Positions 1 through 5,995 of a DNA stretch of 12,949 bases are shown here, piece after piece. This DNA is from JAIBAI01 sp044238875 (GTDB lineage: Bacteria > Bacteroidota > Bacteroidia > M30B66), in the NCBI GenBank assembly GCA_044238875.1, contig JBIICM010000060.1:1-12949 (forward strand), in the 5' to 3' direction. The position numbers and the translations under genes were made by a program. The notes beneath the pieces are model-generated. The model was given only the letters and a program-made list of their open reading frames with translations. It did no database searches and was not told where the DNA came from. The first letter of the stretch is position 1. Each line of letters starts with the position of its first letter.

Positions 1-2
1 AT

Positions 3-77
3 ACTTCTTCATGGCTTTGGAAGCCGGGGCAGGACCGCATCGAGTGTGTCAACTGCCCTGAAAACGATGCCAATTAA
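3..77 (+). CDS. C-terminal tail of an unidentified gene (partial, 5' end outside window)
   Basis: A plus-strand frame is open from the window edge to a TAA at 75-77 and would encode the last 24 residues of a protein, ending in ECVNCPENDAN. Its two cysteines (CVNC) and polar tail look like a real C-terminus, and its stop overlaps the stop of the convergent flavin reductase-like gene (TTAA at 74-77), a common arrangement for compact convergent pairs. The other five frames are also partly open over such a short span, so this is only the most plausible reading. I do not recognise the protein family from so little sequence. Confidence 0.35.
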   Translation, partial: TSSWLWKPGQDRIECVNCPENDAN

Positions 78-955
78 AGGCTTGAAAGCAGCACTTTCCA
101 GGCCAGCGTAACTTTGCCGTCTGATAGTAACTGCTGCGCGAGTCTGTGATTGGCAAAATCAGCATAGGGTGTTGCCTCCAGCAATAATTCAAGCGCCCCA
201 CTTTCTTTAAATTGTTTCAGTTCATCCTCATCGGGCAGTTTTTCAACATTGCCCAACTGCCCTAAATTATTGCCGGTCAGCACAGGTGAAAATCGTATGG
301 CTTCAGGTATGTTATCAATCCCTATCCCAACTGTACTGACAGGTTTTTCAACTTCAAATAACGCTGCACCATGCGCCCGGCAATACCAATTGCCTCCCAT
401 ACGGGCCACAAGATCAATTTTCTGTTGATCAATATTTTGCGAAGCATCCATCACTGCTTCATTAATATGTACCAACACCACTTCGCAAATCACCAGGTTT
501 CCGGCACCTCCCTGATCTCCCGTTTCTATAATTTGTTTCACCTTGCACTCGTATTGCACGGGTGATTCTTTCACACGGAAAGGACTGACCATTTCTGAGA
601 CCAGCGGAGTAAAACCGGCTTTTTCAAATTCACTGACACCTTCAGGATACTCAACACTGGCAAGCGAAGCCTGATATACCATCGGATAGGTAACAACATT
701 GATGACAACTTCCGGTATATTTCTAACATTTTCGAGGGTATGCTTGGTGGTATTGTCGCGCACCCGTCTGGCCGGACTAAAAACAAGGGTCGGTGGATTG
801 GCACCAAATGCATTGAAAAAGCTGAAAGGACTCAGGTTGGGCCTCCCGTTGCTGTCAATCGTACTGGCAAAGGCAATAGGGCGGGGGCCCACGCTTCCGA
901 GCAGTATGCTATGAAACTTTGCTGTGCTAACTTCTGCCGGATTTATACTAATCAT
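74..955 (-). CDS. Flavin reductase-like, FMN-binding split-barrel protein
   Basis: This 293-residue cytosolic protein belongs to the flavin reductase-like (DIM6/NTAB) family of FMN-binding split barrels. Members reduce flavin with NAD(P)H or bind FMN as partners of monooxygenases; the substrate here is unknown. The family signature is near the start: GPRPIAFASTID (about residues 23-34), then the NLSPFSFFNAFGANPP segment that lines the FMN phosphate site, and the RDNTTKHT region. The flavin domain occupies about residues 1-200. The last 90 or so residues, from roughly KPVSTVG onward, form an extension beyond the usual 160-200 residue family length. The ATG at 955 fits the family, whose members start only a few residues before the conserved block. 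It is probably transcribed alone, 67 bases downstream of the minus-strand PCMD gene, and its stop overlaps that of a convergent gene. Family is secure; physiological role is not. Confidence 0.85.
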   Translation of the reverse strand: MISINPAEVSTAKFHSILLGSVGPRPIAFASTIDSNGRPNLSPFSFFNAFGANPPTLVFSPARRVRDNTTKHTLENVRNIPEVVINVVTYPMVYQASLASVEYPEGVSEFEKAGFTPLVSEMVSPFRVKESPVQYECKVKQIIETGDQGGAGNLVICEVVLVHINEAVMDASQNIDQQKIDLVARMGGNWYCRAHGAALFEVEKPVSTVGIGIDNIPEAIRFSPVLTGNNLGQLGNVEKLPDEDELKQFKESGALELLLEATPYADFANHRLAQQLLSDGKVTLAWKVLLSSL

Positions 956-974
956 GAGATTTTTTTTCGGGAAG

Positions 975-1007
975 CAAAGAAACAGTTTCCACTTAATAAA
1001 GTCAAAA
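975..1007 (-). promoter_or_regulatory. Possible Bacteroidota promoter for the flavin reductase-like gene
   Basis: Reading the minus strand, TTTTG (1007-1003) is followed after 20 bases by TTTCTTTG (982-975). This resembles the Bacteroidota -33 (TTTG) and -7 (TAnnTTTG) boxes, with one mismatch in the -7 box. The ATG lies 19 bases further on. Spacing is good, the -7 box is imperfect. Confidence 0.35.
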
Positions 1008-1022
1008 CAACTTTAGCAATGA

Positions 1023-1964
1023 CTAGTGAATAATCAGCACCTGATAAAAAATATTGAACCCGCTACCGCTGACAATCAGCGCATATCTGCCTTCTGGTAT
1101 TTCCCTTATATCAGCTTCCCATTCGTTTTTCTGCCTTCTTAGCAGCAATGGTATTTTTCGACAACCGATATCTATGAGCTCTGCTTTTAAAAATTTGTCT
1201 GACAGATCACCTATTCTCAAATAATCCTGCGCCGGATTCGGATACACCGGTTTGTACTCCTGATCGGGCCAACCGATGGAGAGCGGTTCGTACTGTAGTT
1301 CAAAATCATCAACGAATAAGGTGCTGCCGGCATTTCCGGTAGATATTTCACCCTTCATTCCGGCACTCGAGCTGAACACGGCAATGATTGAGTCAGGCTC
1401 ATAAATACTGTCATACCTGATACTTACTTCGGCCTTCACATAAGCATCTTTACGCTCTTTACTGATCAATTCACCTGAGCCGAGTGTTTCTCTCAGCCCC
1501 GTTTGTTTGTTGCGTCTTACCAAATAAACAGCAAGGATGCATGAATCCCCGTCAACAGGCTTATATTTATACCAAATCGAAAAGCTGCTCGGCTTCTCCC
1601 TGAAAGGAATACCGAGTTTAACACCGCTCAACGGATTGTTGATACGCAGCTCAAAACTCCCCAGATAAAGATTGCCCGGAGCAATTTGTCCCAGGATAGA
1701 TGATGTAACAAGCATGGCTGCATACGTTCCACTGCGTGCATCCGTTGTTTTGCTGGTTGGTGCATCAATGCCTGGTATGGTTTCAAGCGTGCTATTTCCG
1801 GTCGCCCAGAATTCAGGCTGATCATAAGAACGAAAAAGAAAACGGCCGGGATAATGGGTCCAGTTTTCAAAGCCAGTATTAGGCAGTTGCTGCGCGTTAA
1901 TCATTAAGCCTGAGCCTACAATAAGCAGCAAAATATAAATGCTAAAAACCTGAATTCTTGTCAT
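1023..1964 (-). CDS. Secreted PCMD-domain protein with type IX secretion sorting domain
   Basis: The 313-residue product starts with a signal peptide (short basic start, hydrophobic core about residues 6-22, likely cleavage just before QQLPNTGFENW). The mature part resembles the PCMD family (putative carbohydrate metabolism domain): an early GFENW motif, GTYAAML, AGNLYLGSFELR, the PFREKPSSFSIWYKYKP block, and a late SSS...GSTLFVDDFELQY segment, covering about residues 28-230. This is a jelly-roll-like surface domain often linked to glycan handling. From about residue 240 comes a Por/type A sorting domain, with VYPNPAQDYLRI and a terminal IPEGRYALIVSGSG strand, so it should cross the outer membrane through the T9SS. 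It stands alone behind a 463-base gene-free stretch. Ligand unknown. Confidence 0.8.
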   Translation of the reverse strand: MTRIQVFSIYILLLIVGSGLMINAQQLPNTGFENWTHYPGRFLFRSYDQPEFWATGNSTLETIPGIDAPTSKTTDARSGTYAAMLVTSSILGQIAPGNLYLGSFELRINNPLSGVKLGIPFREKPSSFSIWYKYKPVDGDSCILAVYLVRRNKQTGLRETLGSGELISKERKDAYVKAEVSIRYDSIYEPDSIIAVFSSSAGMKGEISTGNAGSTLFVDDFELQYEPLSIGWPDQEYKPVYPNPAQDYLRIGDLSDKFLKAELIDIGCRKIPLLLRRQKNEWEADIREIPEGRYALIVSGSGFNIFYQVLIIH

Positions 1965-1968
1965 GTAA

Positions 1969-1976
1969 CAAAATGA
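1969..1976 (-). promoter_or_regulatory. Possible -7 box (TCATTTTG) upstream of the PCMD gene
   Basis: On the minus strand TCATTTTG matches TAnnTTTG with one mismatch and ends 4 bases before the ATG at 1964, the same distance seen at three other genes here. No convincing -33 box was found. Confidence 0.25.
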
Positions 1977-2130
1977 TGGGAGAAGAACTCTGCTAAAGAT
2001 ATAAAATTGCTGCTGGCCGACTAAATTAAACCAAAATTCGGTTTTAAAATGAAGGTTTGCTCAAAGCGTCGGTGGTTTATCAAAATTGTTAAAAACAGAT
2101 AGTGCGCCGCATATTAAAGTGGTTGCGCCT

Positions 2131-2151
2131 TTAATCTTACGCTTAGATTAA
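2131..2151. repeat. Inverted repeat, 7-bp arms
   Basis: TTAATCT (2131-2137) and its exact complement AGATTAA (2145-2151) flank a 7-base spacer. It would make a weak, AT-rich hairpin. It opens the run of closely spaced palindromes in this gap. Confidence 0.6.
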
Positions 2152-2183
2152 TTCTACCTGATGAAAAAAATGAAGCATTGTTT

Positions 2184-2199
2184 TCAACAAATTTGTTGA
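2184..2199. repeat. Perfect 16-bp palindrome TCAACAAATTTGTTGA
   Basis: The sequence equals its own reverse complement over 16 bases with an AATT centre. It could be a binding site for a dimeric regulator or a 6-bp hairpin with a four-base loop. No gene start lies close enough to assign it to a promoter: the nearest is the PCMD gene, 220 bases away on the minus strand. Confidence 0.75.
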
Positions 2200-2215
2200 T
2201 AATTATAACTTGATT

Positions 2216-2229
2216 ATTTCAATTGAAAT
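2216..2229. repeat. Perfect 14-bp palindrome ATTTCAATTGAAAT
   Basis: A second self-complementary sequence, again with an AATT centre, begins 16 bases after the 2184-2199 palindrome. The flanks of the two palindromes differ, so they are not copies of one operator. Confidence 0.75.
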
Positions 2230-2268
2230 TTGCAGGAATCCTATCCCCCCTACCCTAAGGGCGAAGCT

Positions 2269-2282
2269 ACACTGATCAGTGT
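2269..2282. repeat. Perfect 14-bp palindrome ACACTGATCAGTGT
   Basis: This is self-complementary over 14 bases with a GATC centre, and unrelated in sequence to the two palindromes before it. It lies just after the C-rich tract. Confidence 0.75.
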
Positions 2283-2296
2283 TAACTACCTAAAAT

Positions 2297-2314
2297 AAGC
2301 GTTTATAAACGTTT
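2297..2314. repeat. 18-bp palindrome with one mismatch, 12-bp perfect core
   Basis: The core CGTTTATAAACG (2300-2311) is perfectly self-complementary. The flanks extend the symmetry to 18 bases with one G/T position, which would still pair as G-U in RNA read from the plus strand. Confidence 0.65.
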
Positions 2315-2427
2315 TGACAAAGCTTCCGGAGCTGTTTAACCCATCAAAAATTAAGATGAAAACTGATATGCTAATTGGCTGTTTATTTGCCGGCTGCAGT
2401 TGCTGCCTAAAGTATTTCTCAACCAGG

Positions 2428-3693
2428 TTAAAGCATCAATTGTGATAAAGCATCGCGCTCATTTTTCCATTTGCTGAAACCCTCAGGAGAATGCTTCTCA
2501 AAAGCAATCATCTGAATCTGCCACCTTTTGCGTTGTAAGGCTTCCCACCACAACAAAGTAACGATTGCCAGCCAGGGCATGAGCAATACAAGTGGAATCA
2601 ATAGTGGCTGTAGGAACGCCAGTAAGGCCATGATCAGCAAATACCAAAGGTAGCTGAGCAAACTGCCGGTTCCAAAAAGAACCGAGCTTCTGAATTTCTC
2701 ATGTTTTACGCTTTTGCTTGTTATTCGGGCTGAGAGCCAAAGCGGAGGCAGATGGATGAGCAGGATGAAAAAAGCCGGCAGGCAGCCGATTATCAGCAGA
2801 AATATTGATTGAGCTCTTGCTGGTGCTGAAGCATGCACCGGAATCCCTACCCGGCTGCAGGCCTGCTTAAACCTGGAAGCCCTCTCTACCCATTCATTTT
2901 CAGGTAGGGCAAAGAGTTTTTTCACCCAATCTTTTTCTTTTTCAATACGATTTCTACCTTGAAAATATGTTTTCAGCAGCGGATATTTTAACATATTTCT
3001 GGCCAGATCAAGCATAATTTCTGCCTGATTTTCAACTGTTTTTTCCGGTATTACCAACAAACTTTCTTCAAGTACAGGACTCAGTTTTTCATTGAAAATC
3101 CGGATGGCTTTAGCCGGTTCATTTTGCCATACTTCTTTGAGGGCGGCAATTGTAAATGGCTCACCCACTGTGATCATCAGCTCGGTTCGAAATTTTTCGG
3201 GATGCACATAATTAAGTGAAACCGGAATAATCTTCAGGTTGAGGCCAAACTGATGTAATTCTTCAGCGCCAAAAGCTATACGGGCAGTGCCTTTTTTTAG
3301 CGGACGAAGACGCTTTTCCAGTACACAGTTGCCTTCAGAGAAGATCAGGAGGATTTCACCGCGCGAAAGAATATCGTTACAGATCCTGAAAGTTCCCTGG
3401 TTTTTCTCCAGATTTTCAAGACCCTCCTGCAGCCGGTAAATGGGTATCATATTGAGTTTGCCGAGTATCCAGCGCGCCCAGCCTTTTCTGAAGACATCTG
3501 ATCTGACCAGAAAATGAATGGGTCGTTTCGTTAAAAGGGCAACTATGATAGCATCAAGAAAGGAATTCGGATGGTTACAGGCCAGTATGGCCGGGCCCGT
3601 TTCGGGGATATGTCTGAATCCGCTTTTAAATATTCTCCTGAAATGTATCCGGAGCCATAGCCTTAAAATCAGATGCAGGAAGCGATAAAGCAC
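2428..3693 (-). CDS. PlsC-type 1-acyl-glycerol-3-phosphate acyltransferase with C-terminal membrane region
   Basis: The 421-residue membrane-associated enzyme has an N-terminal acyltransferase domain (PlsC/GPAT family, about residues 10-215) that would transfer acyl chains to a glycerophosphate or lysophospholipid acceptor. Visible motifs are the catalytic block CNHPNSFLDA (His41, Asp47), the acceptor-binding-type block FSEGN (118-122), LKKGTARIAF (132-141) and IPVSLNY (156-162). His and Asp are five residues apart, one more than the classical HX4D spacing. About residues 310-395 hold two or three hydrophobic membrane segments, making the protein longer than the roughly 250-residue PlsC. The start is GTG at 3693: the only upstream in-frame codons before a stop are non-starts, and no ATG exists before the catalytic domain. 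It lies 28 bases after cdsA as the last gene of the operon. Family is sure; exact substrate (glycerol-3-phosphate, lysophosphatidate or an amino-lipid) is not. Confidence 0.85.
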   Translation of the reverse strand: MLYRFLHLILRLWLRIHFRRIFKSGFRHIPETGPAILACNHPNSFLDAIIVALLTKRPIHFLVRSDVFRKGWARWILGKLNMIPIYRLQEGLENLEKNQGTFRICNDILSRGEILLIFSEGNCVLEKRLRPLKKGTARIAFGAEELHQFGLNLKIIPVSLNYVHPEKFRTELMITVGEPFTIAALKEVWQNEPAKAIRIFNEKLSPVLEESLLVIPEKTVENQAEIMLDLARNMLKYPLLKTYFQGRNRIEKEKDWVKKLFALPENEWVERASRFKQACSRVGIPVHASAPARAQSIFLLIIGCLPAFFILLIHLPPLWLSARITSKSVKHEKFRSSVLFGTGSLLSYLWYLLIMALLAFLQPLLIPLVLLMPWLAIVTLLWWEALQRKRWQIQMIAFEKHSPEGFSKWKNERDALSQLML

Positions 3694-3721
3694 AGGGAAT
3701 GGTTGTTTGGATTAAAAAATG

Positions 3722-4546
3722 TCAGAAAACATGGGTGAGCAGGAAGTAAACCGGGGCAGAGAAAAATGTTGAATCAAAGCGGTCAAGAATACCGCCATGC
3801 CCGGGAAGGATATTGCCTGAATCCTTTATGCCTGCTTGTCGTTTGAGCATTGACTCAAATAAATCACCCAATGTTCCGGTGAATGCCATCAGCGCTCCTC
3901 CTGCCAGCCATAACAACAGCGGATGCTGACCGATGAAATGGAAGGCGGCCCAGCCTGTTACAATAGAAAGTATCATGCCGCCGAAAAATCCTTCAATGGT
4001 CTTTCTGGGCGATAAGCGCTCCAGTAGTTTATGTTTGCCGAATGCCTTACCGGTGAAGTAGGCGCCGGTATCAGAAGCCCACATGAAAAGGAAGAAAAAC
4101 AAGACCTGCTTCCAGTTGTAGGCTCCATCAGGCCCAATGGAGGCGTTGAGCAGCAGTCCGAGTGGCAGCGCAAGATAGAATACAGAGAACAGCGCCGCTG
4201 CCATGTTTTCGAGAGGCCGTGGTTTAGCCCTGAAAATTTCAGTAAGCATGAGAGCAAGCAGTAGGCCGATGAAAATGCTGCCGCTCCAAAAAAGGTCAGG
4301 TAAAGTAATACCTTCCGCCTGCCAGGCAACCGGAACCACAATGCATGCAATGAAGCAAAACAGATTAAGCACTGTCATGAGCAAAGGCTGGGGTTCAATT
4401 CCCATATGGCGCACCAAACCATGGTACTCATATATACCGGTCATTAAAATCACCAGTAAAAGCAGCAGACAGGTATATTCAGAAAAGTAAATGCTTCCAA
4501 TCAGCACAATTCCGAACACAAGGCCGGTAATGATTCTTGTTTTCAA
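3722..4546 (-). CDS. cdsA: Phosphatidate cytidylyltransferase (CDP-diacylglycerol synthase)
   Basis: CdsA makes CDP-diacylglycerol from phosphatidic acid and CTP in the inner membrane, the branch point for phosphatidylethanolamine and phosphatidylglycerol. The 274-residue protein has about eight hydrophobic segments. It carries the complete C-terminal signature between residues 232 and 258 (SMLKR, KD, LPGHGGILDRFD), including the acidic residues that bind metal and CTP, preceded by WASDTGAYFTGK and LSPRKTIEGFFGG. Length matches the family. The start is TTG at 4546: the predicted N-terminus MKTRIITGLVFG matches family N-termini, there is no nearby ATG, and the next in-frame Met (about residue 36) would remove the first membrane segment. 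It begins 8 bases after the DUF2007 stop, so translation is probably coupled. Together with the downstream acyltransferase it forms a phospholipid-synthesis pair. Confidence 0.95.
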   Translation of the reverse strand: MKTRIITGLVFGIVLIGSIYFSEYTCLLLLLVILMTGIYEYHGLVRHMGIEPQPLLMTVLNLFCFIACIVVPVAWQAEGITLPDLFWSGSIFIGLLLALMLTEIFRAKPRPLENMAAALFSVFYLALPLGLLLNASIGPDGAYNWKQVLFFFLFMWASDTGAYFTGKAFGKHKLLERLSPRKTIEGFFGGMILSIVTGWAAFHFIGQHPLLLWLAGGALMAFTGTLGDLFESMLKRQAGIKDSGNILPGHGGILDRFDSTFFSAPVYFLLTHVF

Positions 4547-4554
4547 TGCCGGTT

Positions 4555-4770
4555 TCAGCGGGTTGACCCGGGGTTGAACGCTTCCATCAGCTGTAATGCC
4601 TTTTCATAATCTTCCTGCAAAACATATAGTTCAGATTCGCCAACAGAAGGAAAAACAGAATCAGCCTTGTTGATGAACTCAACCTTCAGTTCATAGGATT
4701 CAAGAAATTCTTTCAGCAGGTACAGATGTTCCTGGTGAGAATCAGCGCAGAGCAATGTCCAGTTATTCAT
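4555..4770 (-). CDS. DUF2007-family small protein (putative signal-transducing type)
   Basis: A 71-residue soluble protein with the DUF2007 pattern: an N-terminal beta strand (WTLLCADS), a helix (EHLYLLKEFLESYEL), a second strand region with VEFINKADSVFPSVGESELYVLQEDYEKALQLMEAF. The fold is ferredoxin-like, related to the regulatory domains seen in PII-type proteins, but no biochemical function is established. The ATG at 4770 lies 2 bases after the NdpA stop, and the stop is 8 bases before the cdsA TTG, so it is firmly embedded in the operon. DUF2007 genes next to cdsA recur, as far as I remember, in Bacteroidota, which hints at a membrane-lipid or regulatory link. That link is inference. Confidence 0.8.
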   Translation of the reverse strand: MNNWTLLCADSHQEHLYLLKEFLESYELKVEFINKADSVFPSVGESELYVLQEDYEKALQLMEAFNPGSTR

Positions 4771-4772
4771 GA

Positions 4773-5813
4773 TCAGGAAGTTGTTTCGTTAGAAAAATAT
4801 ACTTTGTAAAAGTTCATATTTTTTTGATCATCGTAACCCCTTTCAATGAGACTCCGGTTACCATGAATGTATATGTGAAAATTTTTGTCGAGTTTTAAAA
4901 TACTCTTAAACATGCCGGCATGTTTTTTAACCGCTGCGGGATTGATGTCAAAGGCTTCCTGAATGCTGTGGTCTCCGTTTCCTGAGTAGTCGCGTGCATA
5001 GCTTTTAAAGGCGTTGGCTACATCGGGTTGTTGAATTACTTCGGTGGCAAAATTGTCGAAATCGAATTTTTCTTTTTCTTTAAAGTACTTTGACGACCTG
5101 CTTAACAAGGCAATCTGTTCAGCCGGATTAACTTCAAAATTCTCAGGTAGTTCCTCTTTGATAAAGTCCTTGTAGGCATGCATATACTGTCGTGTAAAAT
5201 GGTAACTGTCTTCAACAGCTTCCAGATCAAGAAAGGCATCAATCCAGTACTGCGCTTCTCCGGCGTTCCCGTTGGTTTTGTCAACAGCCAGTACCCGGTA
5301 ACCATCCAGCTCTTCATTGGCCATTATAAGACAGGCCTTATCAATACGATCAGTGCGATAGGCATTTGATAAAACAATTTGAGGCTTTGAGCCGTCCCAT
5401 TCAACCTGAATAAATTTATCTTCCTGCTCAGCCTTGAGAATAACGATGGCATCGAAAAACTCGTTGTGCAGATTTATCCCTCCGATGCGTGCAATGAATA
5501 CATCACCTCCCAGAATTTTCGGATGGGTTGAAACCTCGTAGAGGGCAGAAGCTATCGAAGCAGATGCCTGCATGAAATCTCCCTTTTCACTGAAAATATC
5601 TTTACACGCATCATAAACTTTATTGCCGGATGTATTGAAATGGTAAAATGCCTCCGGCCTGAAACTCCTCAATAGATAATCCAGCAGTATTTCCTGCATG
5701 GTTTCATTGGGTTCAATGATCTGATCTGCAAGGGTAAGTGGCTCGTCGTTTACCGGATTTCCGGCGTAATGAACCGTTAATTTTTGGATGGTGGCTGAAT
5801 GATAAGTAAGCAT
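4773..5813 (-). CDS. NdpA/YejK-type nucleoid-associated protein (NA37 family)
   Basis: The 346-residue cytosolic protein fits the 37-kDa nucleoid-associated protein family (E. coli YejK/NdpA, about 335 residues). It resembles the Bacteroidota branch: an N-terminal strand leading to the acidic LADQIIEPNETMQEILLDYLLRSF region, a central FIARIGG...NEFFDAIVILKAE block, and a C-terminal domain with KYFKEKEKFDFDNFATEVIQQPD and YIHGNRSLIERGYDD. E. coli YejK binds DNA and topoisomerase IV; the role in this phylum is not known. It is the first gene of the operon NdpA - DUF2007 - cdsA - acyltransferase. A -7-like box ends 4 bases before its ATG, so its message may be leaderless. Family assignment rests on overall pattern rather than one signature. 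Confidence 0.8.
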   Translation of the reverse strand: MLTYHSATIQKLTVHYAGNPVNDEPLTLADQIIEPNETMQEILLDYLLRSFRPEAFYHFNTSGNKVYDACKDIFSEKGDFMQASASIASALYEVSTHPKILGGDVFIARIGGINLHNEFFDAIVILKAEQEDKFIQVEWDGSKPQIVLSNAYRTDRIDKACLIMANEELDGYRVLAVDKTNGNAGEAQYWIDAFLDLEAVEDSYHFTRQYMHAYKDFIKEELPENFEVNPAEQIALLSRSSKYFKEKEKFDFDNFATEVIQQPDVANAFKSYARDYSGNGDHSIQEAFDINPAAVKKHAGMFKSILKLDKNFHIYIHGNRSLIERGYDDQKNMNFYKVYFSNETTS

Positions 5814-5817
5814 GAAG

Positions 5818-5825
5818 CGAAATTA
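5818..5825 (-). promoter_or_regulatory. -7-like box (TAATTTCG) directly before the NdpA operon
   Basis: On the minus strand TAATTTCG differs from TAnnTTTG at one base and ends 4 bases before the ATG at 5813. No clear -33 TTTG lies upstream. It would drive the four-gene operon from a start point at or next to the ATG. Confidence 0.4.
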
Positions 5826-5919
5826 AGCAAAGCCTGCGATCAGTAGCATTCTTTTTATTCACAGTGGCTATGATTTTAAATGTAAGCGCTCAAAAAGCAT
5901 ATAAACGGGTAAACTAAGA

Positions 5920-5927
5920 TATTTTTG
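5920..5927 (+). promoter_or_regulatory. Perfect -7 box (TATTTTTG) upstream of mnmD
   Basis: TATTTTTG matches the Bacteroidota -7 consensus TAnnTTTG exactly, 68 bases before the mnmD ATG. No clear -33 box is seen. If used, the message would start near 5931 and carry a leader with the inverted repeats at 5943-5970. Confidence 0.4.
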
Positions 5928-5942
5928 CCTGATAAAATTTTA

Positions 5943-5990
5943 CCGGATTTAATCCGCTTGATAACGGATTTTTAAATTTTTCCTCTAATA
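5943..5990 (+). promoter_or_regulatory. Possible attenuator-like leader of mnmD with alternative hairpins
   Basis: Three alternating elements occur: CGGATT (5944-5949), AATCCG (5951-5956) and CGGATT (5965-5970). The middle one can pair with either neighbour but not both. Pairing with the right-hand copy gives a 6-bp stem with an 8-base loop followed at once by TTTAAATTTTT, like a weak intrinsic terminator. Pairing with the left-hand copy gives a 4-bp CGGA/TCCG hairpin. The region ends just before the mnmD ATG. Purely structural evidence; it may instead be an incidental repeat. Confidence 0.3.
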
Positions 5991-5995
5991 ATGGC

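Larger units (their letters stand above)
1965..2427. other. 463-base gene-free, palindrome-rich stretch
   Basis: No convincing coding frame fills this gap between the 3' end of the acyltransferase gene and the 5' end of the PCMD gene, both on the minus strand. It contains a chain of different inverted repeats: 2028-2044, 2131-2151, 2184-2199, 2216-2229, 2269-2282 and 2297-2314, plus a weak one at 2321-2333 and a C-rich tract at 2245-2261. No tRNA, rRNA or known riboswitch was recognised. It could hold a structured non-coding RNA, several operator sites, or the remains of a small repeat element. Confidence 0.7.

Noticed and set aside
740..1033. A 97-codon plus-strand frame across the start of the flavin reductase-like gene
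   Set aside because: It is antisense to a conserved flavin-binding region and then runs through the promoter gap; its translation has no family features.
2356..2445. A 29-codon plus-strand frame with a Cys-rich core (MKTDMLIGCLFAGCSCC...)
   Set aside because: It overlaps the 3' end of the acyltransferase gene, has no promoter box at a sensible distance and no recognisable family. Short frames like this arise by chance.
3184..3193. GGTTCGAAAT, resembling a tRNA T-loop
   Set aside because: It lies within the acyltransferase coding sequence and no acceptor stem, anticodon arm or D-arm can be built around it.
3292..3298. A7 run in the acyltransferase gene, considered as another slippery site
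   Set aside because: It is shorter than the dnaX run, lies inside a conserved catalytic-domain block (LKKGTA), and no biological reason for a truncated acyltransferase is apparent.
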